IMG/VR virus record: IMGVR_UViG_3300041409_000531
Span: 1-40,157 of that record
Strand: one strand, 5' to 3'
Length of the DNA stretch: 40,157 nt
DNA from: a virus
In this document: positions 12,469 through 20,314 of the stretch, in pieces
Position numbering within the stretch: the first letter of the stretch is position 1
Layout of the letters: every line of letters starts with the position of its first letter
The notes under the pieces: model-generated
The model's database searches: none
Seen by the model: only the letters and a program-made list of their open reading frames with translations
What the model was told of the DNA's origin: nothing
Program-made: the position numbers and the translations under genes

Positions 12469-12497
12469 TTGACTCGATTTCTGTAGAGGGCTACAAT
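12469..12497 (+). promoter_or_regulatory. Rightward promoter
   Basis: -35 TTGACT (12469-12474), 17-bp spacer, -10 TACAAT (12492-12497). It drives the rightward operon beginning at 12700, with a leader of about 200 bases. Confidence 0.75.
12482..12495. promoter_or_regulatory. Operator 2, TGTAG-AGGG-CTACA
   Basis: Perfect dyad overlapping four bases of the rightward -10; binding should block RNA polymerase. Confidence 0.7.
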
Positions 12498-12512
12498 GAT
12501 TTCACTCAGAGT

Positions 12513-12539
12513 CCATGACCCCGAAGGGACGGGTCATGG
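12513..12539 (+). promoter_or_regulatory. Leader hairpin of the rightward transcript
   Basis: CCATGACCC (12513-12521) pairs with GGGTCATGG (12531-12539), nine-base loop. No T-run follows. It starts about ten bases after the predicted transcription start. Confidence 0.5.
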
Positions 12540-12699
12540 CATCGTCAGAAGGGAAGTAAACTTTTGTGAAACGAATAAGGGAAGGGCTCGGGCGAGCGTG
12601 TATCCCGTAGCCTAAATGGATGAGGCGCGAAGGTGCTGGAAACACCCGCGCGCCTCGGTTGACCATCGCACCGATCCGCTAAGAAAGGAAGCTAGGCCG

Positions 12700-13119
12700 A
12701 TGCCTACTATAAGCACCCCTGCGCCCGACGACAAGGGCGCATCCGATAAAGTCCTGAGTCCACACTCATCACTTCAAACTCAACTCGCCAAACACCAAAC
12801 CTTTCACCGCCGCGTGAAGGCCATCAACTCGGCTCTCAGGAAGGCCAGGATTGCCCCCTCTGACCCGGATGCATCCGCCCGGAGCAGGGAAGTGCTCACG
12901 TCAGTGCTGAAAGACGAGCGGCTGGTAGAGATGTACCTCCGCCAGCTCTGGCAGGTCGGCCGCGGCGGGGGCTACCTCAAGTTCCCCTCGTCGGTGCTCG
13001 TCAGGAACGGGCAGACCATCCGGTCTATTCAGGAAACCTTAACCGAAACGCAGACGGGACGGTCAGGCGCTCACGACGCCCGCCGCCCCACGGCCAACAA
13101 CCTACCAACGAAGGGATAA
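12700..13119 (+). CDS. Protein of unknown function (139 residues)
   Basis: Start chosen at ATG 12700, which has AGGAAG upstream; an in-frame ATG at 12616 lacks a ribosome-binding site. The protein is polar with a disordered N terminus and C terminus, and a helical centre (HRRVKAINSALRKARIAP, KDERLVEMYLRQLWQVGRGG). No family recognised. It is the first gene of the rightward operon, four bases before the next start. Confidence 0.6.
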   Translation: MPTISTPAPDDKGASDKVLSPHSSLQTQLAKHQTFHRRVKAINSALRKARIAPSDPDASARSREVLTSVLKDERLVEMYLRQLWQVGRGGGYLKFPSSVLVRNGQTIRSIQETLTETQTGRSGAHDARRPTANNLPTKG

Positions 13120-13123
13120 GTAG

Positions 13124-14029
13124 ATGACCACAGCCACAGTAAAGAAGCGCGGCGCGAGCCGCAAGGCCGAAGGAGTCAGCAAGGCGAAAAGGCCACGCTG
13201 GACAAACCGCGCCGCCGACGAGCTGACCGCCGAGAGGATACGGGCCATCCTCTCCGACCCGAAGGGGCCGCGCCGCATCAAGAGCAAGTTGGAGGAGCTG
13301 ACGTATCAGCTCTACGCCGAGACGAACGCCTTCAGTGAGCCGACGCCCGACTCCTGCGCCGCCGACTTCATCAACGGCACGGTGGCGCTGTGCGTCACGC
13401 CCGACGAGGACGCCCGCGCCGTCTACGATGAGATTGTCAGGCTGGCCGAGCGGCACGAACCCGAGGGGTACAAGGTCGCGCGGCGCTGCACCGAGATTTA
13501 CGACGCCGCGGGGGGCAACGGCGGGGTCTACTTCGTCGAGCACGTTGACGCCGTGTTAGAGGGCGGCGAAGACGGGCTCATGCCCAACCCCGACTCGAAA
13601 TACTTCGTGCCCCTCTTCGTCGAGGCGTTCAACGCCCGCGGCGCGCGCGACCACCACGTCCGCAAACTGCTCGACCTGATTAAGCGCGTGGACGGGGGCG
13701 CGGACTTGAACGCGCTGTACGACGAGGGCGAGCGGCAGGAGGCTGCGCGGCGGGAGGCGCTCAGGGCCGCGGACTTGGCGAAGCCCGAGCCGAAAGACAG
13801 GCTTTCCGACGAGTGGCGGTACTGGAAAATCCGCCACCTGGACGCCGGGCTTCAGGGCGGCGACGCAGAGGCGTGGGGCGAGTTCTGGAAGTATCTCGAC
13901 GCCTACAAGGACGCGGCCTTGAGCGCCGAGGTCTACACGGTCACCGCCTACACGGCCGCCCGCCAGATGCTCCCCGATCTGCTCATCTTCTGGCAGAAGG
14001 CACAGCCGAAGCGCAAGGGTAAGAAGTAG
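13124..14029 (+). CDS. Protein of unknown function (301 residues)
   Basis: A 301-residue soluble, charged protein with lysine-rich ends. The middle (DEDARAVYDEIVRLAERHEP) and the tryptophan-rich C-terminal part (SDEWRYWKIRHL, EAWGEFWKYLDAYKD) look like helical repeats but match no family I know. No nuclease, methyltransferase or ATPase motif is visible. It is co-transcribed with its neighbours. Confidence 0.65.
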   Translation: MTTATVKKRGASRKAEGVSKAKRPRWTNRAADELTAERIRAILSDPKGPRRIKSKLEELTYQLYAETNAFSEPTPDSCAADFINGTVALCVTPDEDARAVYDEIVRLAERHEPEGYKVARRCTEIYDAAGGNGGVYFVEHVDAVLEGGEDGLMPNPDSKYFVPLFVEAFNARGARDHHVRKLLDLIKRVDGGADLNALYDEGERQEAARREALRAADLAKPEPKDRLSDEWRYWKIRHLDAGLQGGDAEAWGEFWKYLDAYKDAALSAEVYTVTAYTAARQMLPDLLIFWQKAQPKRKGKK

Positions 14030-14044
14030 GTGAGACGGTGAAGC

Positions 14045-14078
14045 GGGGGCGGGTGATGCGGACACACCGCCCGCCCCC
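14045..14078 (+). promoter_or_regulatory. GC-rich intercistronic hairpin
   Basis: GGGGGCGGG (14045-14053) pairs with CCCGCCCCC (14070-14078) between two genes of the rightward operon. Without a T-run it is more likely an mRNA stability element than a terminator. Confidence 0.45.
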
Positions 14079-14115
14079 TCGGCCACTAGGTTCAATTCAG
14101 AGAAGGGAACTGAAC

Positions 14116-14691
14116 ATGACCACGAAGAGAAAAGCACAAGGGGGCGTGAGGGGCAAGGTGCGCAGGGCAAGCGCCGCCGACTGCAAAAGCGCCGCTGTCG
14201 CCCTGCACGCGCTCATGCACGCGGGCGGGTTCGACTTCATCAACAACATGATAGGCGAGACCGTCGCGGCCGTGACCGCGGGCCTCGGCATCGGGCTCCC
14301 CAACAACTGGCGCAATCCGGTCACGGGCCCCAGCGTCGAAGACCTCGCGGCTTGGTTCGCCAAAATCCCGCCGACGTTTGACCCGGACGACGCGCAGGTC
14401 TCGCCGCCCGCCGAGCTGAGCGCCGACGCGGTGTTCGCGCGCAACCCTCTTACCTCGGAGCAGGCGGGCAAAATCGCCGCGGGGCTGTTCGCGGAGATTC
14501 AAGACGACGCTGAGATCGCCCGCCTGCTCTTACTCTGCCACGCGCTTACCTTCGAGCCCGACATGACCTCGCGCGAGGGGCTACTAAACGCGATAGAGAA
14601 GGAGGCGGGGCCGCTGCTCGTCGCCGTAGATGACGCGCTCAACAACGTGAAGCGCCGGCAGTACGAGACGTTGAAGGGGGGCGCGCAATGA
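14116..14691 (+). CDS. Protein of unknown function (191 residues)
   Basis: Start chosen at ATG 14116, preceded by AGAAGGGA; an upstream in-frame ATG at 14038 would begin inside the hairpin region. The N terminus is basic; the centre has a hydrophobic, glycine-rich patch (IGETVAAVTAGLGIGLP) and the rest is helical. No family recognised. It overlaps the next gene by four bases. Confidence 0.62.
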   Translation: MTTKRKAQGGVRGKVRRASAADCKSAAVALHALMHAGGFDFINNMIGETVAAVTAGLGIGLPNNWRNPVTGPSVEDLAAWFAKIPPTFDPDDAQVSPPAELSADAVFARNPLTSEQAGKIAAGLFAEIQDDAEIARLLLLCHALTFEPDMTSREGLLNAIEKEAGPLLVAVDDALNNVKRRQYETLKGGAQ

Positions 14692-14996
14692 ACAAGAAGG
14701 AGGCGGTTAAGCGTGGGTTCGGCCGGATTCGCCTCGACGACAACAGCCTCGACCACACCGGGCACAGCAAGGGCGACGTGCTGCTCATCAAGCTCCACGC
14801 GAAGCCGAAGGACGGAGACCTCTGCGCGGCCTTCACCCCTTGGGGGCAACTCGTCGTCAGGTACTACTACCGAAAGGAGAACAGAGACATCCGGCTATCC
14901 ACGGGCAAGGAGGGGGAAGTGTTTCAGGTCTTCGCGCCGCGCGCCGTGGTGATCTTCGGCCCCGTCGTCGGCGTCGAGAGAGGGGGTGGTAAGTGA
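14688..14996 (+). CDS. S24/LexA-like beta-barrel protein without DNA-binding domain
   Basis: A 102-residue protein. The pattern DNSLDHTGHSKGDVLLIKL, then PKDGDLCAAFTPWGQLVVRYYYR and VVIFGPVVGVER, resembles the C-terminal domain of LexA/S24 proteins. Ser19 falls near the catalytic serine position, but the usual catalytic lysine (VKR) is Arg here (VVRYYYR), so self-cleavage is doubtful. There is no helix-turn-helix. It could interfere with, or pair with, LexA-type repressors; this is inference from fold resemblance only. Confidence 0.5.
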   Translation: MNKKEAVKRGFGRIRLDDNSLDHTGHSKGDVLLIKLHAKPKDGDLCAAFTPWGQLVVRYYYRKENRDIRLSTGKEGEVFQVFAPRAVVIFGPVVGVERGGGK

Positions 14997-15076
14997 GCCG
15001 CGAACAGAGAAGGGAGGGGCGCCCGCGGCCCCTCTCCGACCTGGTGGTGCGTGAGGCCGGCGCAGGCGGGGGCTGA
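14993..15076 (+). CDS. Tiny protein at the end of the rightward operon (27 residues)
   Basis: A GTG start overlaps the upstream stop (GTGA), with AGAGAGGGGG before it. The product is a basic N terminus followed by PRPLSDLVVREAGAGGG. The coupled start is the main support; function unknown. Confidence 0.45.
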   Translation: MSREQRREGRPRPLSDLVVREAGAGGG

Positions 15077-15100
15077 AAGAAGAGGGGTAGCCAAGCGACC

Positions 15101-15325
15101 TCAGCCGGTGCCGCCGACCTCCTCCACCCCCGTGAAGAGGGCGCCGTCCTCCGTGCGGAAAAAGACTGGCGCCTCGTTGAGGATGGCGGCGAGCGCGGCC
15201 AACTCCTGAGCGGACTCAACCTCAATCGGAATCTGCCTGCGGTCTTGTAAGACTAGAATGACCGAGCCTTTATTGTCCCCCGTCCTCCACAACAGGGAGT
15301 AGGACGCGACCACTAGGTTAGGCAT
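15101..15325 (-). CDS. Small protein of unknown function (74 residues)
   Basis: Start at ATG 15325 with TAGGAG seven bases upstream. The composition is protein-like (LVVASYSLLWRTGDNKGSVI) with alternating strands and one helix (SAQELAALAAILNE). It converges on the rightward operon, ending 24 bases from it. No family recognised. Confidence 0.6.
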   Translation of the reverse strand: MPNLVVASYSLLWRTGDNKGSVILVLQDRRQIPIEVESAQELAALAAILNEAPVFFRTEDGALFTGVEEVGGTG

Positions 15326-15341
15326 ATTCAACTCCTACTAG

Positions 15342-15494
15342 AAAAACTTCCCACCTCGGCGCGAGACAATATGCGGGCGCGGCTCGGATGTCAATGTACC
15401 GGAGTACCAGCCTTACGCCGACCGCCTTGAGTCGGCGACGCCGAACCCGGAGGAAGAGCTGATAGCGAAGGAGGCCAGCGGCGGTGAGGATTGA
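15342..15494 (+). pseudogene. 3' remnant of a plus-strand gene
   Basis: An open frame of 50 codons without a start codon, encoding a plausible C terminus (VNVPEYQPYADRLESATPN, then PEEELIAKEASGGED). It is followed 20 bases later by a strong terminator. The 5' end runs out at the start region of the minus-strand gene 15325-15101, as if that gene had replaced the front of this one. Confidence 0.4.
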
Positions 15495-15514
15495 GATGAG
15501 ACAGGAGGGTAGAT

Positions 15515-15560
15515 AGTAAACAGGGGGCGAGTCTCTGCGGGGGCTCGCCCCCTGTTTACT
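15515..15560. terminator. Strong, possibly two-way terminator
   Basis: Arms of 17 bp, perfect: AGTAAACAGGGGGCGAG (15515-15531) and its complement at 15544-15560, 12-base loop. AGTAAA/TTTACT at the base gives short T tracts on both strands. Confidence 0.75.
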
Positions 15561-15675
15561 TATCTTGCTGTCGCAACAGGGCATGTCTGCTCGCGCGGGG
15601 AACTGCCGTTGCGCCTTAATCTGTAAGTGGCTGACGGCCCCGCAAAAGTGATGAGCGGTCAGGGGCGAAACTATC

Positions 15676-15704
15676 TTGACATCAGCCGCTTGTGCGAATA
15701 ACCT
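15676..15704 (+). promoter_or_regulatory. Promoter candidate for the secreted protein gene
   Basis: -35 TTGACA (15676-15681), 17-bp spacer, weak -10 TAACCT (15699-15704). It would leave a leader of about 140 bases. The rest of 15561-15851 shows no gene. Confidence 0.35.
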
Positions 15705-15851
15705 TCGCGCGTCCGTACCGACTTCTCAAGCCAGCTTCGAGGGTCTGCGTCTTGACCGCAGTTCTTCACGCTCGCCGGATATCTCGAAGCACGGGCCGCG
15801 CGCGTACGGGCGCGACGGCTCTTTCTCGATAATCCACTCTGGAGAATAAAG

Positions 15852-16349
15852 ATGAAGAAAAAGACCGTATTACTCTCACTGCTTACCCTCTCGGCGGTCG
15901 TCTCTGCGGCGGCCCTGTTCATGCACTCCACCTCTGCCTTCACCTTCGGCGGGCCTTCGTCCAACGGCCACGGGACGCTGACGCTGCCCGACGGTCGCAA
16001 GCGGCAGTTCTCTTTCAACGCCAGACTGAACGCTGACGGGACCGCGTCCGGTCATGCGGTCATCCACAACCCGGATTTCGATTTCAGGGCGCACCTCGAC
16101 ATCACCTGCCTTCAGGTGGTCGGCAATCGCGCGAGCTTCGGCGGCGCGGTGCGGAACAGCACCGACCCGGCCTTCGAGGGCCAGAACGGGTTCTTCACAG
16201 TCTTCGACAACGGAGAACCGGGGAAAGGCAGCGACACCATCAGTCTCGTCTTCTTCGACCCGACCACGGCGGACGCCTGCCTCGGCATCGGCCCGAACGA
16301 CTTCGACCAGATGCCGATTGACGGTGGCAACATACAGGTCAAGCAGTAA
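15852..16349 (+). CDS. Secreted protein of unknown function (moron)
   Basis: A 165-residue protein; GGAG lies seven bases before the ATG. Residues about 1-29 are a signal peptide (KKK, then LLSLLTLSAVVSAAALF). The mature part is beta-rich (GHGTLTLPDGRKRQFSFNAR, FTVFDNGEPGKGSDTISLVF, GGNIQVK). This layout (extracellular beta domain ending GGNIQV) is common among hypothetical exported proteins of soil bacteria. It stands alone with its own promoter candidate and terminator, which suits a host-derived moron expressed from a prophage. No enzyme motif seen. Confidence 0.7.
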   Translation: MKKKTVLLSLLTLSAVVSAAALFMHSTSAFTFGGPSSNGHGTLTLPDGRKRQFSFNARLNADGTASGHAVIHNPDFDFRAHLDITCLQVVGNRASFGGAVRNSTDPAFEGQNGFFTVFDNGEPGKGSDTISLVFFDPTTADACLGIGPNDFDQMPIDGGNIQVKQ

Positions 16350-16371
16350 GGGCCGGGCGGCGTGAAGCCGA

Positions 16372-16416
16372 AAGGCACCGCCCGCGTGGCTGTCGGCCAG
16401 GCGGGCGGTGCCTTTT
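16372..16416 (+). terminator. Terminator of the secreted protein gene
   Basis: AAGGCACCGCCCGC (16372-16385) pairs with GCGGGCGGTGCCTT (16401-16414), 15-base loop, followed by TTCCTT. Confidence 0.85.
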
Positions 16417-16648
16417 CCTTACGGGCTTCTTCCTTATCCAGACTCTTCACGTCGAACGGCGGCGGCTCCCAATTGCGCTCCCGCCACTCCACTTCGAGAT
16501 CCCCAAAGGGACGAACACCAACTACCCGACCCGTTCGTCACGCCAAAAGGCAAGAGCATCAGCAAGCCGGCGAAGTGGTAGGCGCGAGCAACATAATTGG
16601 CGGGGCGGAATACGGCCAGAATAATTATTCGAGGTTATTCCTAACCCT

Positions 16649-16929
16649 CTGGCCTATGCCACGCGCGCCACGCCGGCGCAGGCTGCACGATTCACCCCGG
16701 AGACGGCCCGCAGCATACCCGGATTCAACACAGGGCGATTCTGTGCAAAGTTTGAGAAGGGAAGCGAGCAGGATTCCCGCTTAGCGAAAAGTCAGAGGGC
16801 CGGGTTAAGTTCTCGCCTATCCAGCCGCGCGCCACGGCTCACAAGACGCGCCGGAGAGCCCCGAGACAATCCGCAGCATACCTATTTTCAACTTGGGGCA
16901 AATGTGGGGCAAGTTCTGAGACGGGAGCC
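16649..16929. repeat. Diverged tandem duplication of about 117 bp
   Basis: Unit 1 (16649-16765) and unit 2 (16812-16929) share the order CTxGCCTAT ... GAGAC ... CGCAGCATACC ... TTCAAC ... AAGTT. Translated in their own frames they give ETARSIPGFN and ETIRSIPIFN, so the duplication arose from coding sequence. The two units are in different frames and neither has a start codon. Confidence 0.6.
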
Positions 16930-16951
16930 ACAATCTATTGTGGTCGGCTCC
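16924..16951. promoter_or_regulatory. Hairpin GGAG-CCACAA-TCTA-TTGTGG-TCGG-CTCC
   Basis: Perfect six-base inner stem with a four-base loop, extended by GGAG/CTCC across a small bulge. Possibly part of the termination zone of the leftward late operon; no T-run on either strand. Confidence 0.4.
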
Positions 16952-17056
16952 TGATGGCCTTCTGAGGCTCAAGACGACCTTTAGGACGCCTTCTCACACT
17001 TCGCCGACCACAAGATATAGATTCTGACCCCTCGAAAACGGGTGAACCGTAATTCA

Positions 17057-17088
17057 GTCGGGACATAATAGCTATTATCAGTCCCGAC
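17057..17088. promoter_or_regulatory. Long dyad at the end of the late operon
   Basis: GTCGGGAC (17057-17064) / GTCCCGAC (17081-17088) enclose the 14-bp loopless palindrome ATAATAG-CTATTAT. Its position 85 bases past the last late gene suits a terminator, but the minus-strand continuation TGAATTACGG has no T-run; it could instead be a protein-binding site. Confidence 0.5.
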
Positions 17089-17173
17089 GCCTATGCGCTT
17101 CCCGCAGCCTCCGCCTCTTCCGCGAAGAGCCAGCGGAGCACGCAGAACTCTGCCGGGGGTCAGTATCTCCCGC

Positions 17174-17443
17174 TCACTTAACCGCCGCCGCGCTCGCCTT
17201 ACTCTCGACTTTGACGAAGGACAACACACCCTCAGGCATGGCCGTCGGATTCCACTCCGCGGGCTTCAGCCCCTGCGCGGCCATCTCCTTGAGCGCCACG
17301 CTGAACCTCTGAGCCTCAGCCGCGCGAAGGTTCGCCATCGCCGCCTCTGCGCGCGCCTGCGACAGTTCAACCGCCCGGTTCGCCTGCCCGAATTCAGCCT
17401 GCGCCTCCGGGCTCACTTCTACTGTCTGCTGCTTGTCACTCAT
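17174..17443 (-). CDS. Small helical protein after the tail fibre
   Basis: An 89-residue protein with AAAGGAGAG before the start. It is helical and alanine-rich (SQARAEAAMANLRAAEAQRF) with no membrane segment. It follows the fibre gene by 13 bases and ends the late operon. Small genes after fibres are often fibre chaperones, but nothing in the sequence proves that. Confidence 0.6.
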   Translation of the reverse strand: MSDKQQTVEVSPEAQAEFGQANRAVELSQARAEAAMANLRAAEAQRFSVALKEMAAQGLKPAEWNPTAMPEGVLSFVKVESKASAAAVK

Positions 17444-17456
17444 TCAAGGCTCTCCT

Positions 17457-20303
17457 TTATGCCGCTGCTATTGTAGTCACCGTGCCCGAACTGCCACGGT
17501 ATTTGAGTGCGCCCCCATCTACGTAAAGCACCCCACCGCCCGTGGGGTTTGTAGAAGGGTTGGTCGTTGCGTTCTTAATCCCCAACACGCACACGCCCGA
17601 GCCGAACTCAGACGTATTCCCGAACAGCCCGATGTTGCGATTGGCTCTGACGATGAAGGCGATGCCGGCCGCGCTCTCCATGTTGAAGAGCGTATCTGTC
17701 GAACTGCTGCTTGTACTCTTAGTGCGGAATAGATTGTCCGCCTGCCCGCCCACGTCAAAGAGGTAGGCCGGAGAGGGGACGTTGCCGACGATGACCTGAT
17801 TGGCAGACGCATCTACTCTGAAGGTGTTGGTGTCTACAGTGAGGTTGCCGGTGATAACGGCCGCGCCCGTGACCTGAAGCACGTACCCGGTCGAAGGCAT
17901 GGCCGAGCCGCCGACGTGAAAAGCGCCATCGCAGTAGCCCCGCGCGCCGGATGAATCAGCAAGCGCCGCGACGTTGAGCGTGCCGTACGTGGCTGACTCG
18001 GCGGCGAGCTGCGCGCGCGCCACCTTCGACGCGGTGGCCGTCGCCGCCCTCAACATGAGGGTCGCGTCGGCGACCGTCGAGCCCGTCGTCTGCAACGTCT
18101 GCGTGACATTGAATCCAGAGGTCGAGGCGAAGAGGGTGCCCACCGTCTGCCCGCCCGATTGGAAGAGGACGCCGCGCGTGCCGCCCACGGCCACTATGAG
18201 CCCGCCCGCTTCAAGCTGAATGTCGCCCGTCGAGATGATGCCCGGCGCCATCAGGACTAGCGTGCCGTTGACCTCGGCGTTCGACATGACGAAGTTGCCG
18301 TTGGAGGCGATGTAGGAACTGACGACCGTCCCGCCCGCGCCGCCTCTGAACTCAAACCGCTTGTTCGAGTTATTCCAGTAGACGTTACCCGAATCGGTCG
18401 CCACCTGCCCGAGCGCGAGATTGCCCGATGCGTCCCACTGCCCAATGACTGTCGTGTTGTTGAAGATGCGGATGCCGTTGGTGTCGTCAACGGTCAAAGA
18501 CGATTTGCCCGACGTGTACTGCCCCACTGCAAAGCCGTAGGTTTCTGAACCATATCCCCAGTTGCCGTTCAGGTCGCCGACCCTCAGTAGTTCGGTCTGT
18601 GCGTTGTAGGTCGCGCCCTGACGGATGAGGTTGATTCGCGGCGTCGAGTTGGCGTTGATCTCAATCCGCCCGTTCCCCGTGTTTCCGAGCACGGCGTAGA
18701 CCGACCCCGCCGGCCACGCGTTAGCCCCCGAGCCGTCCAGATTCCTTGTGACGTTGTAGCGCGTACCCGAAGAGAGCGTGCCGACCTGGACGTATTCAAC
18801 TGCTCCGGCTGCGCGGAAGAGAACGAAGTCATTGGCAGTCATCGACTGCCCAAAATCTATCGTAGTATCTCCGGTTCCTACGTCCTGCCCCACGGGGATC
18901 GCGCCCTCGCTCTTCGTCGCCATCAACCACCCGCCGATGAGCGTGACCGTGTTCTGTGCGAAGAGTACGGCGTCCAGTTCGGAGAGCCAGCCTTTCCGCC
19001 AGAGCTTCGTCGAGGAGCCGAGGTCGTAGGTGTCTGTAGTGGAAGGGATGAGTGAGGATGAGACGCCTACAGCCGAGAGATTGCCCGTCAGAGTGAGTCC
19101 TACAAATGTCGGGCTTGCACCTGTATGGATGTTCTGCGGCAGCGAAAGCGTGATGGCTCCCGTTCCAGCCGAGGCAGTGACCTGGTTCGCCGTGCCGGTG
19201 ACCGACAGGACGCCCGTGTTGATTACGGTCGGATTCCCGCTCACGCCGTCGCCGTTCGAGACTGAGATGCCCGTGCCCGCCGCGACGCTTCTCTGCACCC
19301 ACGTATCCGTCGCCGTGCGCACGGCCAGCCCCGTCGAGGAGAGAGCTTCCACGGCCGCGAGGTCGTTAGCCAGTGCGAGGGTCGGGTTACCCGCGACGCC
19401 CGAGCCGTTGGTGACGGTGATGCCCGCCACCGGGGCGGTCAGCGTGCGCGCGGCGAAGGCGTCGGCCGCAGTCTGGACTAACAGGCCGTTGGAGTTGAAA
19501 GCCGCGAGCGCCGAGAGAGTTGCGTCGTACGCCTGAACACTCACGCCGACCTGCGCCGCTATGAGCGTGTTGACGCGCGCACTCGTGTGGTAGAGGTTCG
19601 AGGCGTGCTCGCTGATATGTGAGGTGTTCAGCACTACGACGCCAGTCTGTCCGTTCACGGATAGCACGGCGTCCGTCGGAGTCAACAACTCCTGCCAGTG
19701 CGCGAGCGTCGCGGGGTTCGAGCCGGCGAGGATGAAGGACTTGTTTAAGTCAGTCCTGACGGCCACGTCGCCCGTCTCTGCCGTGAGCGCAAGCATGGCC
19801 GCCTGAGATGCGATGACGAAGGTATCGGTGATGGCGATGGCGGGCAGGACTGAAGATGCGAGCTTACCCCCGGCTCCAAGTATAGGTATGTCGCCGCTTG
19901 CCGTGCCGGTGTTCAGCACAGCCGCCGTGCCGAGGCCGAGGTTCGTGCGTGCCGTGGACGGAGAGACGATGTCGGAAAGGTTGTTGGCGGCAATGAGTTG
20001 CAGGGCGTTTGCCACGCTCGGCAGCCCCACCGCTGTTTTGTCTAAGGTCGCCCACGTCTTATCGCCCCGGAAGTATTCCCACGTCTCACTCACGTCGATG
20101 AACGGCTCTTTGGCGTTGAGCTGCGTCTGTATCGGAGAGGTGACGTTGTGAAGATATGAGAACTCCGCCGCGGTCGGTGAGGACTCGCCCTTGTAGCTCG
20201 CCGTATCTCCTACCGTGACGGAGGAAGGCTCGCGCCACACCTCTTGCTTGAGGCTGTCATCCCAAGTTTTGATGTCGCCGTCGTTGGCTGTAACTGTCGG
20301 CAC
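17457..20303 (-). CDS. Tail fibre protein
   Basis: A 948-residue protein starting at GTG 20303 after AAAGGGGTG. It is rich in Gly, Thr, Ser and Asn with repeated short beta motifs (GTGISVSNGDGVSGNPT, LTGNLSAVGVSSSLIPSTTD, TGNLTVDTNTFRVDASANQV), as in trimeric fibres. The end, GGVLYVDGGALKYRGSSGTV, is a common fibre C terminus. The first 60 residues probably attach it to the hub. No intramolecular chaperone or enzyme domain is recognised. Its role is receptor binding at the cell surface. It is the last large gene of the late operon. Confidence 0.85.
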   Translation of the reverse strand: MPTVTANDGDIKTWDDSLKQEVWREPSSVTVGDTASYKGESSPTAAEFSYLHNVTSPIQTQLNAKEPFIDVSETWEYFRGDKTWATLDKTAVGLPSVANALQLIAANNLSDIVSPSTARTNLGLGTAAVLNTGTASGDIPILGAGGKLASSVLPAIAITDTFVIASQAAMLALTAETGDVAVRTDLNKSFILAGSNPATLAHWQELLTPTDAVLSVNGQTGVVVLNTSHISEHASNLYHTSARVNTLIAAQVGVSVQAYDATLSALAAFNSNGLLVQTAADAFAARTLTAPVAGITVTNGSGVAGNPTLALANDLAAVEALSSTGLAVRTATDTWVQRSVAAGTGISVSNGDGVSGNPTVINTGVLSVTGTANQVTASAGTGAITLSLPQNIHTGASPTFVGLTLTGNLSAVGVSSSLIPSTTDTYDLGSSTKLWRKGWLSELDAVLFAQNTVTLIGGWLMATKSEGAIPVGQDVGTGDTTIDFGQSMTANDFVLFRAAGAVEYVQVGTLSSGTRYNVTRNLDGSGANAWPAGSVYAVLGNTGNGRIEINANSTPRINLIRQGATYNAQTELLRVGDLNGNWGYGSETYGFAVGQYTSGKSSLTVDDTNGIRIFNNTTVIGQWDASGNLALGQVATDSGNVYWNNSNKRFEFRGGAGGTVVSSYIASNGNFVMSNAEVNGTLVLMAPGIISTGDIQLEAGGLIVAVGGTRGVLFQSGGQTVGTLFASTSGFNVTQTLQTTGSTVADATLMLRAATATASKVARAQLAAESATYGTLNVAALADSSGARGYCDGAFHVGGSAMPSTGYVLQVTGAAVITGNLTVDTNTFRVDASANQVIVGNVPSPAYLFDVGGQADNLFRTKSTSSSSTDTLFNMESAAGIAFIVRANRNIGLFGNTSEFGSGVCVLGIKNATTNPSTNPTGGGVLYVDGGALKYRGSSGTVTTIAAA

Positions 20304-20314
20304 GTTTCACCCCT

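Larger units (their letters stand above)
16417..17173. other. Gene-free stretch with coding vestiges
   Basis: No intact gene. Broken frames with protein-like segments occur at about 16490-16580 (HFEIPKGTNTNYP in one frame, DPFVTPKGKSISKPAKW in another) and in the two repeats at 16649-16929. Two dyads are listed separately. It lies between the secreted protein gene and the end of the late operon. Confidence 0.5.

Noticed and set aside
16362-16784. 140-residue plus-strand frame after the secreted protein gene
   Set aside because: It begins inside the terminator stem and has a random, basic composition.
16981-17229. 82-residue minus-strand frame after the late operon
   Set aside because: It overlaps the preceding gene and a long dyad, is arginine-rich, and has no ribosome-binding site.
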